From: an uncultured Finegoldia sp.
Lineage (GTDB): Bacteria > Bacillota > Clostridia > Tissierellales > Peptoniphilaceae
Reading direction: 5' to 3'
NCBI RefSeq assembly: GCF_900766215.1
Contig: NZ_CAAFUQ010000022.1
Location: 1-27,749 of the forward strand
Length of the DNA: 27,749 bases
Shown: piece by piece, positions 16,968 to 25,690 of the stretch
Layout of the letters: the number at the start of each line of letters is the position of its first letter
Numbering within the stretch: position 1 is the stretch's first letter
Notes under the pieces: model-generated
Database searches by the model: none
Told to the model about the DNA's origin: nothing
Seen by the model: the letters and a program-made list of their open reading frames with translations, nothing else
Position numbers and translations under genes: made by a program

Positions 16968-19142
16968 ATGAAAAAAAGATTTTTATCACTAATCATAGCA
17001 TTAGCGATGATGGTTGGCGTATTCACCCCATTGATAGCTAGCGCTGCACCACAAGCAGGAACCCCAGTTGGACCTACTGCTGATGTAGAAACAAAAGCAA
17101 AAGTTACTATTCACAAAATTAAAGTGAAAAGTACTGAAGGATTCCCTCTTGAACAAAAAGAAGGAGCTACTGAAATTGTAGGCAAAAACTTTGAAAATAA
17201 GAACACCAAATATGATGGTGGAAAAATCCAAGAAGGAAACATCAAAGATTTCTTCGGTGAAGGTGCTGAAGAATTAGCAAAAGTAACATTTACTTACTGG
17301 ATATTTGATGATGAACAAGCTTATAAAGACATGGTAGCTAACCCATCTGCATTTGATACAGTAAAAGAAGTAGAAGCTAAGCTAAAAGCAGTTAAAGATG
17401 TTAAAACTGATGATGTTACAACAACAACTAATGGTGTAGCAATTCCAGAAATCACAGTTCCAGCCAAGGGACACAAATATGTATGGGCTGTTGAAAAATC
17501 AAAAACAATCACTGGCGCTGATGGAAAACAACAAACTATAACTGGAGCGAAAGCAGTTCCATTTGGTTTAGCTCTTCCATTATTTAAAGCTGATGGTAGT
17601 GTAAATACTGATATCCACGTATATCCAAAAAATACTACAGCTGACGAACCAAAGGTTGATAAGGACTTCAAAGGAAAAGCAAACGCTGAACAAGATAGAA
17701 ATGAAGTAACAAGACCAGAAGGACCAATTGTTGAAGATGCATATGTAGGTCAAAAAGTTCCTTATGACATTGAAACAATTATTCCAGAAGGAGCAAAATA
17801 TAAAACAGTTGCTTGGACTGACCAAATGACTGAAGGTCTTACATTTAATAATGATGTAAAAATAATGATTGGCGAAAAAGGTAAAGAAACTCCATGGGAT
17901 GCAGCTAATTACGAAGTTAAAAAAGATAACAATGGTTTCATATTAGAATTAACTGAAACTGGTCTTAAAGCATTAGAAGAAAAAGCAAAAGGCGGAAAAT
18001 TTAGACTACTTGTACAATATTCTGCAACAGTAAACGAAAAAGCTAAGGTAGATAGACAAGAACGAAACGACGTTGTATTCCACTTTGGTAACGAACCACA
18101 CCACGGTAATACACCATACCCAACTAAACCATCTAATGGAGAATTAACAGTAAATAAGGAATTCTCTGACGCACAAGGTGCATGGAAAGATGGAGAAAAA
18201 GTTACAGTAACACTTATTGACGCTCACACTGGTAAACCAGTTGAAAATCTTCCAAACGGACAAACAGCAACTGTAGAATTAACAAAAGGTACAAAAGAAA
18301 GTCATACATGGACAGGTCTTGACAATGATAGACAATACAAAGTAGTAGAAAAATTCACTCCTGGTGATGAAGTAACATATGTAAAACAAGATGATGGTAC
18401 AGTAAAAATCGTAGATAAAAAGACTGACAACCCAAATCCAAAGGATCCAGAAGAACCAGGCGTAGTAGTTCGTGGTCACAGATTCCAAAAGGTTGACCAA
18501 GAAGGTAAAGGTCTTGCAAACGCAGAATTCATCGTTAAAAATACCATCGAAAAAGATCCAGATAATGGAAAAGTATTAGCTAAAAAAGATGCTAAAACTG
18601 CAGAATTTGATCAAGCAGCTTATGTAGCAGCAGAAAAAGCATATAAAGATGCTGTGGCAAAATTAACTGTAAAAGAAGGAAAAATAACTTATCCAGAAGG
18701 TAGTTCAGCTGAAAAAATTGCAGAATTAAAAGCAGCAAGAGATAAGGCTTATGTAACAGTAAATACTCAATGGACTTGGATTAATGATACAGCTGATCAC
18801 AAAGGAGCATTTGTATTTAAATCTGGTACAGACGGTTATTTCAAAGTAACAGGTCTTAAAGCAGGAGCTTACCAATTAATAGAAACAAAACAACCAGATG
18901 GATATGCTAAACTTACAAAACCAGTTGACTTTACAATTGCTGCAAATTCAACAGGTGAAACAACTAAACTTGAAACAGGTAAACTTCAAGATAATGATGG
19001 TTTCACTCAAGTAGAAAACAAGAAAATAACTATCCCACAAACAGGTGGTATTGGTACTATTATCTTCACTGCTATCGGTCTTGCAATAATGGCATCAGCT
19101 ATTATCGCTATCAAAAAAAGACAAGCAACTGAAGCTAGATAA
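16968..19142 (+). CDS. Major (backbone) pilin, SpaA/FimA type, with YPKN pilin motif
   Basis: A 724-residue precursor of the subunit expected to form the pilus shaft. Signal peptide residues 1-26. An N-terminal D1-like domain (about 40-215) leads to the pilin motif VYPKN (218-222); K221 is the expected lysine joined by a class C sortase to the sorting signal of the next subunit. Further domains: about 230-390 (D2-like), a Cna-B-like domain starting at NGELTVNKEF (about 395-490), and a SpaA-like domain (about 500-685) beginning RFQKVDQEGKG and carrying the E-box YQLIETKQPDGY with E639. That last domain is split by a helical Ala/Lys/Glu-rich insertion (about 540-605). The sorting signal is IPQTG (689-693), with a hydrophobic helix and a KKRQ tail. 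AAGGAG seven bases upstream fixes the start. A structured leader precedes it and a strong hairpin follows. Confidence 0.93.
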   Translation: MKKRFLSLIIALAMMVGVFTPLIASAAPQAGTPVGPTADVETKAKVTIHKIKVKSTEGFPLEQKEGATEIVGKNFENKNTKYDGGKIQEGNIKDFFGEGAEELAKVTFTYWIFDDEQAYKDMVANPSAFDTVKEVEAKLKAVKDVKTDDVTTTTNGVAIPEITVPAKGHKYVWAVEKSKTITGADGKQQTITGAKAVPFGLALPLFKADGSVNTDIHVYPKNTTADEPKVDKDFKGKANAEQDRNEVTRPEGPIVEDAYVGQKVPYDIETIIPEGAKYKTVAWTDQMTEGLTFNNDVKIMIGEKGKETPWDAANYEVKKDNNGFILELTETGLKALEEKAKGGKFRLLVQYSATVNEKAKVDRQERNDVVFHFGNEPHHGNTPYPTKPSNGELTVNKEFSDAQGAWKDGEKVTVTLIDAHTGKPVENLPNGQTATVELTKGTKESHTWTGLDNDRQYKVVEKFTPGDEVTYVKQDDGTVKIVDKKTDNPNPKDPEEPGVVVRGHRFQKVDQEGKGLANAEFIVKNTIEKDPDNGKVLAKKDAKTAEFDQAAYVAAEKAYKDAVAKLTVKEGKITYPEGSSAEKIAELKAARDKAYVTVNTQWTWINDTADHKGAFVFKSGTDGYFKVTGLKAGAYQLIETKQPDGYAKLTKPVDFTIAANSTGETTKLETGKLQDNDGFTQVENKKITIPQTGGIGTIIFTAIGLAIMASAIIAIKKRQATEAR

Positions 19143-19151
19143 TAACTAAAA

Positions 19152-19219
19152 GAAGAGAGGAAAAGCAATTTTCCTTCTTCTAAAAGTGCAAATATGTGAG
19201 GTATTTGCACTTTTAGAAG
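19152..19219 (+). other. Tandem hairpins after the backbone pilin gene
   Basis: The main hairpin is an 18-bp perfect inverted repeat: CTTCTAAAAGTGCAAATA (19177-19194), loop TGTGAGG, and its complement (19202-19219). Just before it, GGAAAA-GCAA-TTTTCC (19159-19174) forms a hairpin that can extend through GAAG (19152-19155) pairing with CTTC (19177-19180). Those last bases also belong to the main stem, so the two extended structures compete. No T-run follows. This fits partial termination or 3' stabilisation limiting the downstream minor pilin. Confidence 0.85.
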
Positions 19220-19259
19220 GATAAGATAATGGATATAAATATATATGGAAGGTAATAAT

Positions 19260-20657
19260 ATGAAGATTTTAAGAAAAATTTTGATGGTTATGATAATGGT
19301 GGCGATGGTTGCGACTAGCACTTCATTTGCTGCGGGTGATTATTCGATAACTGTGACTGTGGACAAGAAACACGGTGATGTTACGGGGAAGATGAGCTTG
19401 TGGAAGGTGAAGGATGAACAGATTCCCGATTCCGAAAAGGCTACTGAGCTTGGAGATTTGAATAAGTTGTCCGTGGATAATCTGAATTCTAGATACAAGA
19501 ATGCTACTGATGTGGAGTTTTCCAATAATGAGGTTGTGTTTAGGAATTTGGAAAAGGGTGCGTATTATGTGCGTGACACTTCGGGCATTAAACGTGACAA
19601 GGAGATAGCTTCGGTATTGGTTAACCTTCCAGATGATGTGGAGGGTGACAGCAAGAATGTGACTATTCATGCGAAGGAATCTTCTACTAATGTGAGACTT
19701 GTTAAGGTGGACGAAAGCGGTAATCCTTTGAAGGGTGCTAAGTTTAAGTTTTTGGTGAGACGTGGCAGCGAATACGTTGAGTTGAAGAACAAGGATACTT
19801 TGAAAAAAGATGATAAGCTTGAACTATCTCCAAAAGACGACGACAGATCCAAGGTGCAATCTGAAGAAAACGCAGATGAGTCTAAGGACGAAAATTCCAA
19901 GTCTGAAAAAAGGAAAGAAAAATCCAAGGAAGAAAAAACTAAAGACAAAGAATCCAAGGATGATAAGTCTAAAAAAGAAGACAAATCAAGTGATGAGGGC
20001 TTGTATATTTCGAATGAATCTGGTGAGATTATAATCAACGATATTAAAAGTGGCGATTATATTTTCAGAGAGGTGGAAGCACCAGCAGGTTATTTGATTA
20101 AGAATGTGGACACTAGGTTTACTATTACTGACAAGTCGGTGGAACTTAGGGTTGTGAACAGCAAGACTCCTGACAAGGACAAGGGCAGACACGATTTTAT
20201 GAAGACTGATGAAGCGAAGAAGCCTTTGGGTGGTGCGATGTTCAAGGTTATGACTAAGAATGCGGATGGAAAGTTTGTTCCTGTTAAGAGAGATGGCAAG
20301 GATTATATTGTAACAAGTGCTGACAATGGTAAGTTCTCCGTTGAAGATATGGATTATGGTAAGTATTACTTGGTTGAGATAAAGGCTCCGGCGGGTTTCA
20401 TTTTGTTGAGTGAGCCTGTGGAATTTGAAATCAAAAAACAAGCTGATGATAAGACTATTTCCATTGCTTTCATTACTAACAAGAGTGATACGATTACTAG
20501 AAGAAGAACTCCGGGTGGAGATATTACTCGTCGTAAGATTCCAAAGACTGGGGATATTAGATTTTTCATGAGTATGATTGGCGGTGCGATTATGTTCTTT
20601 ATTGGTAAGTGGATAATTGCGAAGGATGACAAGGAAGTATATAAGAATATTAAATAA
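19260..20657 (+). CDS. Minor/basal pilin with two Cna-B domains
   Basis: A 465-residue precursor starting MKILRKILMVM. GGAAGG (19247-19252) seven bases upstream supports this start over an in-frame ATG 15 bases earlier, which has no binding site. Signal peptide 1-25; N-terminal beta-rich domain about 28-140; Cna-B/SpaA domain 1 about 144-300 (LVKVDESGNPLKGAKF, Glu in REVEAPAGY); domain 2 about 311-407 (VEIKAPAGF). Sorting signal IPKTG (427-431), hydrophobic helix, short charged tail. Domain 1 is interrupted by a roughly 55-residue Lys/Glu/Asp/Ser-rich insertion (about 190-246). No YPK pilin motif is seen, so it is probably incorporated once, most likely as the wall-anchored base. It uses more AAG, TTG and GTG codons than the two upstream anchored proteins. 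Confidence 0.88.
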   Translation: MKILRKILMVMIMVAMVATSTSFAAGDYSITVTVDKKHGDVTGKMSLWKVKDEQIPDSEKATELGDLNKLSVDNLNSRYKNATDVEFSNNEVVFRNLEKGAYYVRDTSGIKRDKEIASVLVNLPDDVEGDSKNVTIHAKESSTNVRLVKVDESGNPLKGAKFKFLVRRGSEYVELKNKDTLKKDDKLELSPKDDDRSKVQSEENADESKDENSKSEKRKEKSKEEKTKDKESKDDKSKKEDKSSDEGLYISNESGEIIINDIKSGDYIFREVEAPAGYLIKNVDTRFTITDKSVELRVVNSKTPDKDKGRHDFMKTDEAKKPLGGAMFKVMTKNADGKFVPVKRDGKDYIVTSADNGKFSVEDMDYGKYYLVEIKAPAGFILLSEPVEFEIKKQADDKTISIAFITNKSDTITRRRTPGGDITRRKIPKTGDIRFFMSMIGGAIMFFIGKWIIAKDDKEVYKNIK

Positions 20658-20785
20658 CAATCGAAAATAATTATATGTAGAATAAGGCCCTCATGCTAAG
20701 TGCTCCGCTGTTTGTAAGGTGTGGTATTTGTGTGGGGGTTTGGTTGTGTTTGGTATGATATGTTTTTGTATTGTATTATTTGAGG

Positions 20786-20791
20786 TATAAT
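20786..20791 (+). promoter_or_regulatory. Candidate -10 box before the sortase genes
   Basis: A perfect TATAAT lies 38 bases before the first sortase start, with no convincing -35 box (T-rich at 20763-20771). The 172-nt gap from the minor pilin (20658-20829) shows no clear terminator, so the sortases may have both read-through transcription and their own promoter. I see nothing else in the gap. Confidence 0.4.
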
Positions 20792-20829
20792 TGACTTGGG
20801 AATCTGAGTTTTGAGAAAGGTATGAAGGT

Positions 20830-21696
20830 ATGTGGAAGAAGATTAAGCACAATTTTGTGTTTATTTTAATATTTTTATTAGGATTTGGTGTGATGATGTA
20901 TCCTGTGATTTCTAGGTTGTATTATAGGGTGGATTCCACTAATCAAGTGAAGGAGTTCGACAAGGCTGTGAAGGGTTTGTCGAAGGAGGAATTGGATAAG
21001 AGGTTGGCTTTGGCAAAGGGCTACAATGATTCGTTGAATAATGTGGTGAGCAAGGATCCTTATGATAAGAAGAACCAAGAAGAGGGCAGGAAGGCTTATG
21101 CTAGAATGCTTGAGGTGAAGGAGAAGATAGGCCACGTTGAGATTCCGAAGATTAATCAGGATTTGCCGATGTATGCTGGTACGAGCGAGGATGTGTTGCA
21201 GATTGGGATTGGCCACTTGGAGGGGACTTCTCTTCCTATTGGGGGGAATAATACTCATGCGGTGTTGACTGCTCATAGTGGGCTTCCTACGGCGAAGTTG
21301 TTTACTGATTTGAAGGTGATGAAGATTGGCGATAAGTTCTATGTTCACAATATTTTCGGGACGTTGGCTTATCAGGTGGATCAGATTAAGATTGTGGAGC
21401 CGTCTAATTTTAATGATTTGCTGATTGTGAAGGGGCATGATTATTGTACGTTACTTACTTGTACTCCTATTATGATTAATTCGCACAGGCTTTTGGTTAG
21501 GGGTCACAGGGTTCCTTACGTTCCTGCTGTGGATGAGGCGTTGATTGCTGATAATAAGGCAAGTTATATTTACAGGTATTTGTTCTATGTTTCTTTGGTT
21601 ATTATCGCTATTTTGTTGTATTTGATTTATCGTCAACGTAAGGCGAAGAAGAGATTGAAAGAACTTGATATAGAGGATAAGCATGAAGAAGTCTAA
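20830..21696 (+). CDS. Class C (pilus) sortase 1
   Basis: A 288-residue membrane transpeptidase predicted to cleave pilin sorting signals and form the isopeptide linkages of the fibre. An N-terminal TM (about 9-29) and a C-terminal TM (about 250-267) give the class C topology. The catalytic triad is H149 in TAHSG, C211 in LLTCTP and R220 in SHRLLVRG. The lid motif is DPY (76-78). Serine after the catalytic histidine is unusual, since most class C sortases have HRG, as do the next two genes. The nearest Shine-Dalgarno is GAAAGG at 20815-20820. The 3' end overlaps sortase 2 by 14 nt. Residues around 90-140 are almost identical to sortase 2, indicating a tandem duplication. Confidence 0.93.
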   Translation: MWKKIKHNFVFILIFLLGFGVMMYPVISRLYYRVDSTNQVKEFDKAVKGLSKEELDKRLALAKGYNDSLNNVVSKDPYDKKNQEEGRKAYARMLEVKEKIGHVEIPKINQDLPMYAGTSEDVLQIGIGHLEGTSLPIGGNNTHAVLTAHSGLPTAKLFTDLKVMKIGDKFYVHNIFGTLAYQVDQIKIVEPSNFNDLLIVKGHDYCTLLTCTPIMINSHRLLVRGHRVPYVPAVDEALIADNKASYIYRYLFYVSLVIIAILLYLIYRQRKAKKRLKELDIEDKHEEV

Positions 21697-22522
21697 GTTA
21701 AAGGAAAATTTGAAGTATGTGTTGATTTTTTTGGTGGGGTTTGCTGTGGCGATGTATCCTTTGATTTCGAGGTTGTATTACAGGATTGAGGCTAACAGTG
21801 AGGTGCATGATTTCGATACTAATGCCAAGAAGATGGACAAAAAGGAGATCGACAGGAGGATTAGGCTCGCTCAGATATACAACAAGACTTTGGATCCTAG
21901 TAAGCTTGCTGACCCTTATTCTGAGAAGGAAAAAAAGAATGCGATTAGCGAGTATGCGAGGATGCTCGAGGTGAAAGAAAAGATTGGCCATGTGGAGATT
22001 CCGAAGATTAATCAGGATTTGCCGATTTACGCTGGTACGAGTGAGGAGGTTTTGCAAAAGGGTGTGGGTCACTTGGAGGGGACTTCCCTTCCTGTTGGTG
22101 GCAAGAGTACACACACTGTGTTGACTGCTCATAGGGGTCTTCCTACTGCGAAGCTGTTTACTGATTTGAATAAGATGAAAAAGGGCGATGTGTTCTATAT
22201 TCACAATATCAAAGAGGTGTTGGCGTACAAGGTTATCGACGTTTTTGTTGTGGAACCGAGCGATTTCGACAAGGTTTTGGTTGTGGAGGGCAAGGATTAT
22301 TGTACGTTGTTGACTTGCACTCCGTATATGATTAATTCGCACAGGTTGTTGGTGCGTGCTGAGCGTACTGAATACAATCCTGCTGCTGTGGAGAAGGATT
22401 TGGTGAGTCAAGTGACTGGTAAGTACAAGATTTATTTGATTATTTCACTGATTATTATAGCTATTTTGTTGTGGTATTACATTAGGCAAAGAAGAAGGAA
22501 GAAGAATAATGAGATCAAGTAG
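21683..22522 (+). CDS. Class C (pilus) sortase 2
   Basis: A 279-residue class C sortase with N-terminal TM (about 11-30) and C-terminal TM (about 246-263). Catalytic residues are H150 in TAHRGLP, C212 in LLTCTP and R221 in SHRLLVRA, with lid DPY (77-79). It starts inside the last codons of sortase 1 and overlaps sortase 3 by 14 nt, so translation of the three is probably coupled. The shared block YARMLEVKEKIGHVEIPKIN marks it as the closest paralogue of sortase 1. Which subunit each handles (polymerisation, tip or base attachment) cannot be read from the sequence. Confidence 0.95.
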   Translation: MKKSKLKENLKYVLIFLVGFAVAMYPLISRLYYRIEANSEVHDFDTNAKKMDKKEIDRRIRLAQIYNKTLDPSKLADPYSEKEKKNAISEYARMLEVKEKIGHVEIPKINQDLPIYAGTSEEVLQKGVGHLEGTSLPVGGKSTHTVLTAHRGLPTAKLFTDLNKMKKGDVFYIHNIKEVLAYKVIDVFVVEPSDFDKVLVVEGKDYCTLLTCTPYMINSHRLLVRAERTEYNPAAVEKDLVSQVTGKYKIYLIISLIIIAILLWYYIRQRRRKKNNEIK

Positions 22523-23360
22523 GAAGTTTGGTTATGTGATTTTGTTTGTGGGGATTGGGTTGTTGACTTTTTGTTTGAGCAATTTGTCGTACAAGATTTT
22601 CTCGCAAGATAAAAAGATGGATGATTTTTTGAAGGCACAAGGTGAGATGTCAACTGAGCTTTCCGAAAGAATCGACAAATATAATTCGAATGTGAATGTG
22701 GATGAGACAGGTCTTGTGGATCCTTTTAATTCGGAAGATATTGAGCTTGAAAGTAGTAAGGTGATTGATGAGAATGGGATTTTCGGGTATTTGGAAATTC
22801 CTAAGATTAATTTTAAGAAGCCTATTTATTTGGGTGCGAGCTACAATCATTTGGCGAAGGGTGTCGGTCAACTTGACGGTACTTCGATTCCTGTGGGTGG
22901 TAAGGGCAGGCGTAGTGTGCTTGCGGGCCACAGGGGTTGGTACGGAGATATTATGTTGCTGAAGGTGGGTCAATTGTATTCGAATGATGTGGTGTATGTG
23001 CATCATCATGGGAAGACTTTGACGTACAAGGTTGTTGGAAGAGAGTACATCAGTCCGTCGGATTGGGATAGGTTGAAGCCTGTGGAAGGCAAGGATATGC
23101 TAACTATTTTGTCGTGTGATCCGATGTATCCTCCGTTTACTAGAAGGATTTTGATTAACTGCGTGAGGGTTGATGAAAATTCTGGTAAGGCTATAACAGA
23201 TGCTACGAATAAGAAAAATGCGGCGGAATTGAACACTAAGAGCAATTCGTCATCAAAAACTGTTGATTATGTTTTGTTGGCGCTTACAATCTTAGCATGG
23301 ATTGTGCTTATTGTGAATATTAGGAAATTCGCGTTGGATATTAGAAGGCATGGGAAATAA
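22509..23360 (+). CDS. Class C (pilus) sortase 3
   Basis: A 283-residue class C sortase, more diverged than the first two. N-terminal TM about 8-25, C-terminal TM about 255-272. Catalytic H141 (AGHRGW), C203 (ILSCDP) and R213 (TRRILINC); lid DPF (71-73), closer to the classical DP(W/F) lid. Its distinct active-site surroundings suggest a different substrate from sortases 1 and 2, for example the minor pilin or the giant adhesin with FPHTG (inference). It is the last gene of the island and is followed directly by a terminator. Confidence 0.94.
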   Translation: MRSSRKFGYVILFVGIGLLTFCLSNLSYKIFSQDKKMDDFLKAQGEMSTELSERIDKYNSNVNVDETGLVDPFNSEDIELESSKVIDENGIFGYLEIPKINFKKPIYLGASYNHLAKGVGQLDGTSIPVGGKGRRSVLAGHRGWYGDIMLLKVGQLYSNDVVYVHHHGKTLTYKVVGREYISPSDWDRLKPVEGKDMLTILSCDPMYPPFTRRILINCVRVDENSGKAITDATNKKNAAELNTKSNSSSKTVDYVLLALTILAWIVLIVNIRKFALDIRRHGK

Positions 23361-23363
23361 AAT

Positions 23364-23403
23364 AAGGGTAGTGCAATAGATTTTCTATTGTGCTACCCTT
23401 TTT
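23364..23403 (+). terminator. Rho-independent terminator of the pilus/sortase operon
   Basis: AAGGGTAGTGCAATAG (23364-23379), loop ATTTT, CTATTGTGCTACCCTT (23385-23400): 16 pairs including two G-T wobbles, running into five T. It begins three bases after the sortase 3 stop codon. Confidence 0.93.
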
Positions 23404-23504
23404 GTTTGAAATGAAGTGGGGATATATAATTATATTTTAATTTGGGTATATATAAGTTATAAAGAAGGCAGATGGAATAAAAAATTATTAGAAGGAGTAT
23501 AGTT

Positions 23505-24784
23505 ATGGGAGAAAACTTAAATAAGCTGAAAGATTTAAACGAAAATTACAAAAGTTTACAAGCTCTATTAGAAGCATATAATCCATGGACTGATGAAAAT
23601 ATAAGTAAATTATCAGAGGATTTTTTCGCAGCGTTGGAAAATGAAGATAATGAGTTTTCATGGCTTAAGATAGATTCATATGATAAAAAAAAGGATAAAG
23701 AAAAAAGGATTTACATGAAGAATTAAAGGATAAAAAAGGAAAAGCAGTAAGCATTGATTATGGGATTCCTAGTCATGTTAGAGGAGATATTGAAAACGGA
23801 ACAGTGTTTTTATGTCTAGTGAATCCAAATATTGATGTTAAGGTTGCAATGTGTGAAGCTTGTCAGATGAAAAACAAAGAGAACATAAAAAAATATATTT
23901 TCGATTCAAGGTCTGAAGGTGGTATACTGTATAAGGAAATAGTTGAATTAAAAGGAATGAAGAATTTAATTGGTTTAGAAGAATCCGATGAAGATAAGAA
24001 CCAGGGAAAAAATAAGATAGGTTATTATACAGCTAACTATCTTAATGTAATACTTTCAGCTATTAATGATTATAAAAACAAGGATGAAAAAAAATCTAAT
24101 GATTTAAAAAAAGCAGTTAAATCATATGAAACATTTATCAGTAATTTAAAAGAAAATGATGATAAAAAGCCAACTAATGAAGAAAAATAGGTAAATAAGG
24201 AAAGCTTAACATATTTTGTAGAAAGATTAAAAAACATAGTTAACTTAGAAGCTTTTCCTTTTAGAAGCAGTACACCAAATTTTGCTATTGATGAGGATAA
24301 TGCTAAGGATAGATTTGCTAATTGCTTGGTAAATTCAAATTCAAACGTAAGCATGCTTAGTGCAAGGATAATAATATGGAAAATTTTGGAATATATAAAC
24401 AATCCAAAAGATAATGTTAAACCAGTGTTTATTTTTAGGAGATTCAACAGAGCATGGCGACCATCAATAGAAAATGTGCTTAGAAAAGATTTTTTTGGAA
24501 AAAATAAAGATGATTCTGTCAAAGAAGATAAAGATGATTCTATCAAAGAAGATAAAAATATTAATATTGCTATTGACAATATAATTAAAAAATTACATGA
24601 GGAGTTTTTCTATACAATTGGACCTAAAGATCAGGATAATATGTTAAAAATGAGTAAAAACATATATAAGAATAATGTTAACATGTACAAAGAATATAAA
24701 GAAAAAGAAAAAGATAGAAAAAATAAAAAAGAAGTATTTAATAAACTTATAACTGATGCATTAATTTCTCAAAAAAAACAATAA
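23505..24784 (+). pseudogene. Broken gene, about 425 codons: one frameshift and one in-frame stop
   Basis: Three ORF pieces form one interrupted gene. The first runs from ATG 23505 (GAAGGAG just upstream) to 23726. Removing one base's shift at the A6 tract 23701-23706 continues it as DLHEELKDKK and on to TAG at 24188-24190. Beyond that stop the same frame stays open from 24191 to the final stop at 24784. The join regions read as continuous protein, for example GDIENGTVFLCLVNPN and NLEAFPFRSSTPNF. The combination of a GxIExxxVxLxLxNP block, an FPF/YPY-like block and FIFRRFNRAW near the C terminus loosely recalls uncharacterised proteins with a uracil-DNA-glycosylase-like fold; I do not claim that function. 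The ends are intact and the reading frame is well preserved, so inactivation looks recent. A8 at 23685-23692 is another slippage-prone tract. Confidence 0.75.
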
Positions 24785-24842
24785 GAAAAATTAAGGATAT
24801 GAATAGCGATTTAATTTTTTGATGTTACCATGTTAAATACAC

Positions 24843-24876
24843 AAAAACGACTTTCTCTTATGAGTTAGTCGTTTTT
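24843..24876. terminator. Bidirectional terminator between converging genes
   Basis: AAAAACGACT (24843-24852) and AGTCGTTTTT (24867-24876) form a 10-bp stem with an inner CTC/GAG. The A-run and T-run sit in the stem base, so it works for the + strand pseudogene and, in reverse, for the - strand membrane-protein gene ending at 24897. Confidence 0.85.
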
Positions 24877-24896
24877 AATTTATATCTATTTATTTT

Positions 24897-25538
24897 TTAT
24901 CCGAAATATATTCCGAAAAACTGTGCTACTGATGCTAGTATTATGAATATGTGCCATATTGAATGGAAGTATTTTCTTTTCTTAGCGTAGAAGTACACTC
25001 CGATGGAATAGAGTATTCCTCCCGACAATATGAGTATGAATGAAGGCATTCCAGAGATTTGGATGACATTTTTCATAAGTAATACAGACATCCATCCCAT
25101 TACTACGTAAAGTATGAGTGATTGCTTTTTGTATTTTTCTTGGAGATTTTTCTTGAATATTGTGATTTTGAGGATTATTCCTACTAGTGCTATAAGCCAA
25201 ACGGCCACGAGAAATCCTATTCTTTGTGCGCCTTGTAACACTCTAACTATTATTGGTGTGAATGTTCCAGCTATGCAGATGAATATTGCGGAGTGGTCAA
25301 AATATCTGAGGACTTTTTTTGCTTTGGCGTTGGTGATGGCGTGATATAGTGTGGAAAATAGGAACATCAGCATTAGGCTTACTCCGTAAATTATGTTTGC
25401 GATTATAAGTGGAGGGTTGCCTTGCGATTTTATGATTAACAATACCATGAATGCTATTGCTATTAGAACTCCCACTCCATGTGTTACGGAGTTGAAGATT
25501 TCTTCGCCTATTGTGTATCTTTTTTTAGTTTGTTGCAT
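24897..25538 (-). CDS. trhA: TrhA/hemolysin III (YqfA, PAQR-related) membrane protein
   Basis: A 213-residue integral membrane protein with about seven hydrophobic helices. It has the family motifs in order: GEEIFNSVTH with H20, FSTLYH with S62 and H66, YFDHSAIFICIAGTFTP with D81 and H82, and HSIWHIF with H192 and H196. The Ser/His/Asp/His set is the expected metal-binding centre of the PAQR/hemolysin III superfamily. Bacterial members have been linked to membrane energetics and fluidity, and older annotations call them hemolysins; haemolytic activity should not be assumed. GGAGG precedes the start. It is monocistronic and diverges from the acetyltransferase gene across 152 bp. Confidence 0.93.
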   Translation of the reverse strand: MQQTKKRYTIGEEIFNSVTHGVGVLIAIAFMVLLIIKSQGNPPLIIANIIYGVSLMLMFLFSTLYHAITNAKAKKVLRYFDHSAIFICIAGTFTPIIVRVLQGAQRIGFLVAVWLIALVGIILKITIFKKNLQEKYKKQSLILYVVMGWMSVLLMKNVIQISGMPSFILILSGGILYSIGVYFYAKKRKYFHSIWHIFIILASVAQFFGIYFG

Positions 25539-25630
25539 TAATTCCTCCTTGTTTCGTAATGATTTAATTTTATTACTTAAATATGGTTATTTTATGAGTG
25601 TGTAGTTGGTGGGTGATGTGATGATAGAAA

Positions 25631-25659
25631 TGGCAAATGTGTGTGAATTAGGATATAAT
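25631..25659 (+). promoter_or_regulatory. Candidate promoter of the acetyltransferase/hydrolase pair
   Basis: A perfect TATAAT (25654-25659) lies 31 bases before the start codon, with a weak -35 TGGCAA (25631-25636) at 17-bp spacing. It is in the divergent gap with trhA. Confidence 0.5.
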
Positions 25660-25690
25660 TGATGTAACGAATGATGAAAAAGAGGGATTT

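Noticed and set aside
19986..20660. A 224-codon ORF on the - strand opposite the minor pilin
   Set aside because: It is a shadow of the well-supported pilin gene, without signal, motif or ribosome binding site. Similar antisense ORFs opposite the sortases and the hydrolase were rejected too.
23698..23712. Programmed -1 frameshifting at the A6 tract
   Set aside because: The zero-frame heptamer is A-AAA-AGG, not a canonical X-XXY-YYZ slippery site, and a second in-frame stop downstream argues for decay instead.
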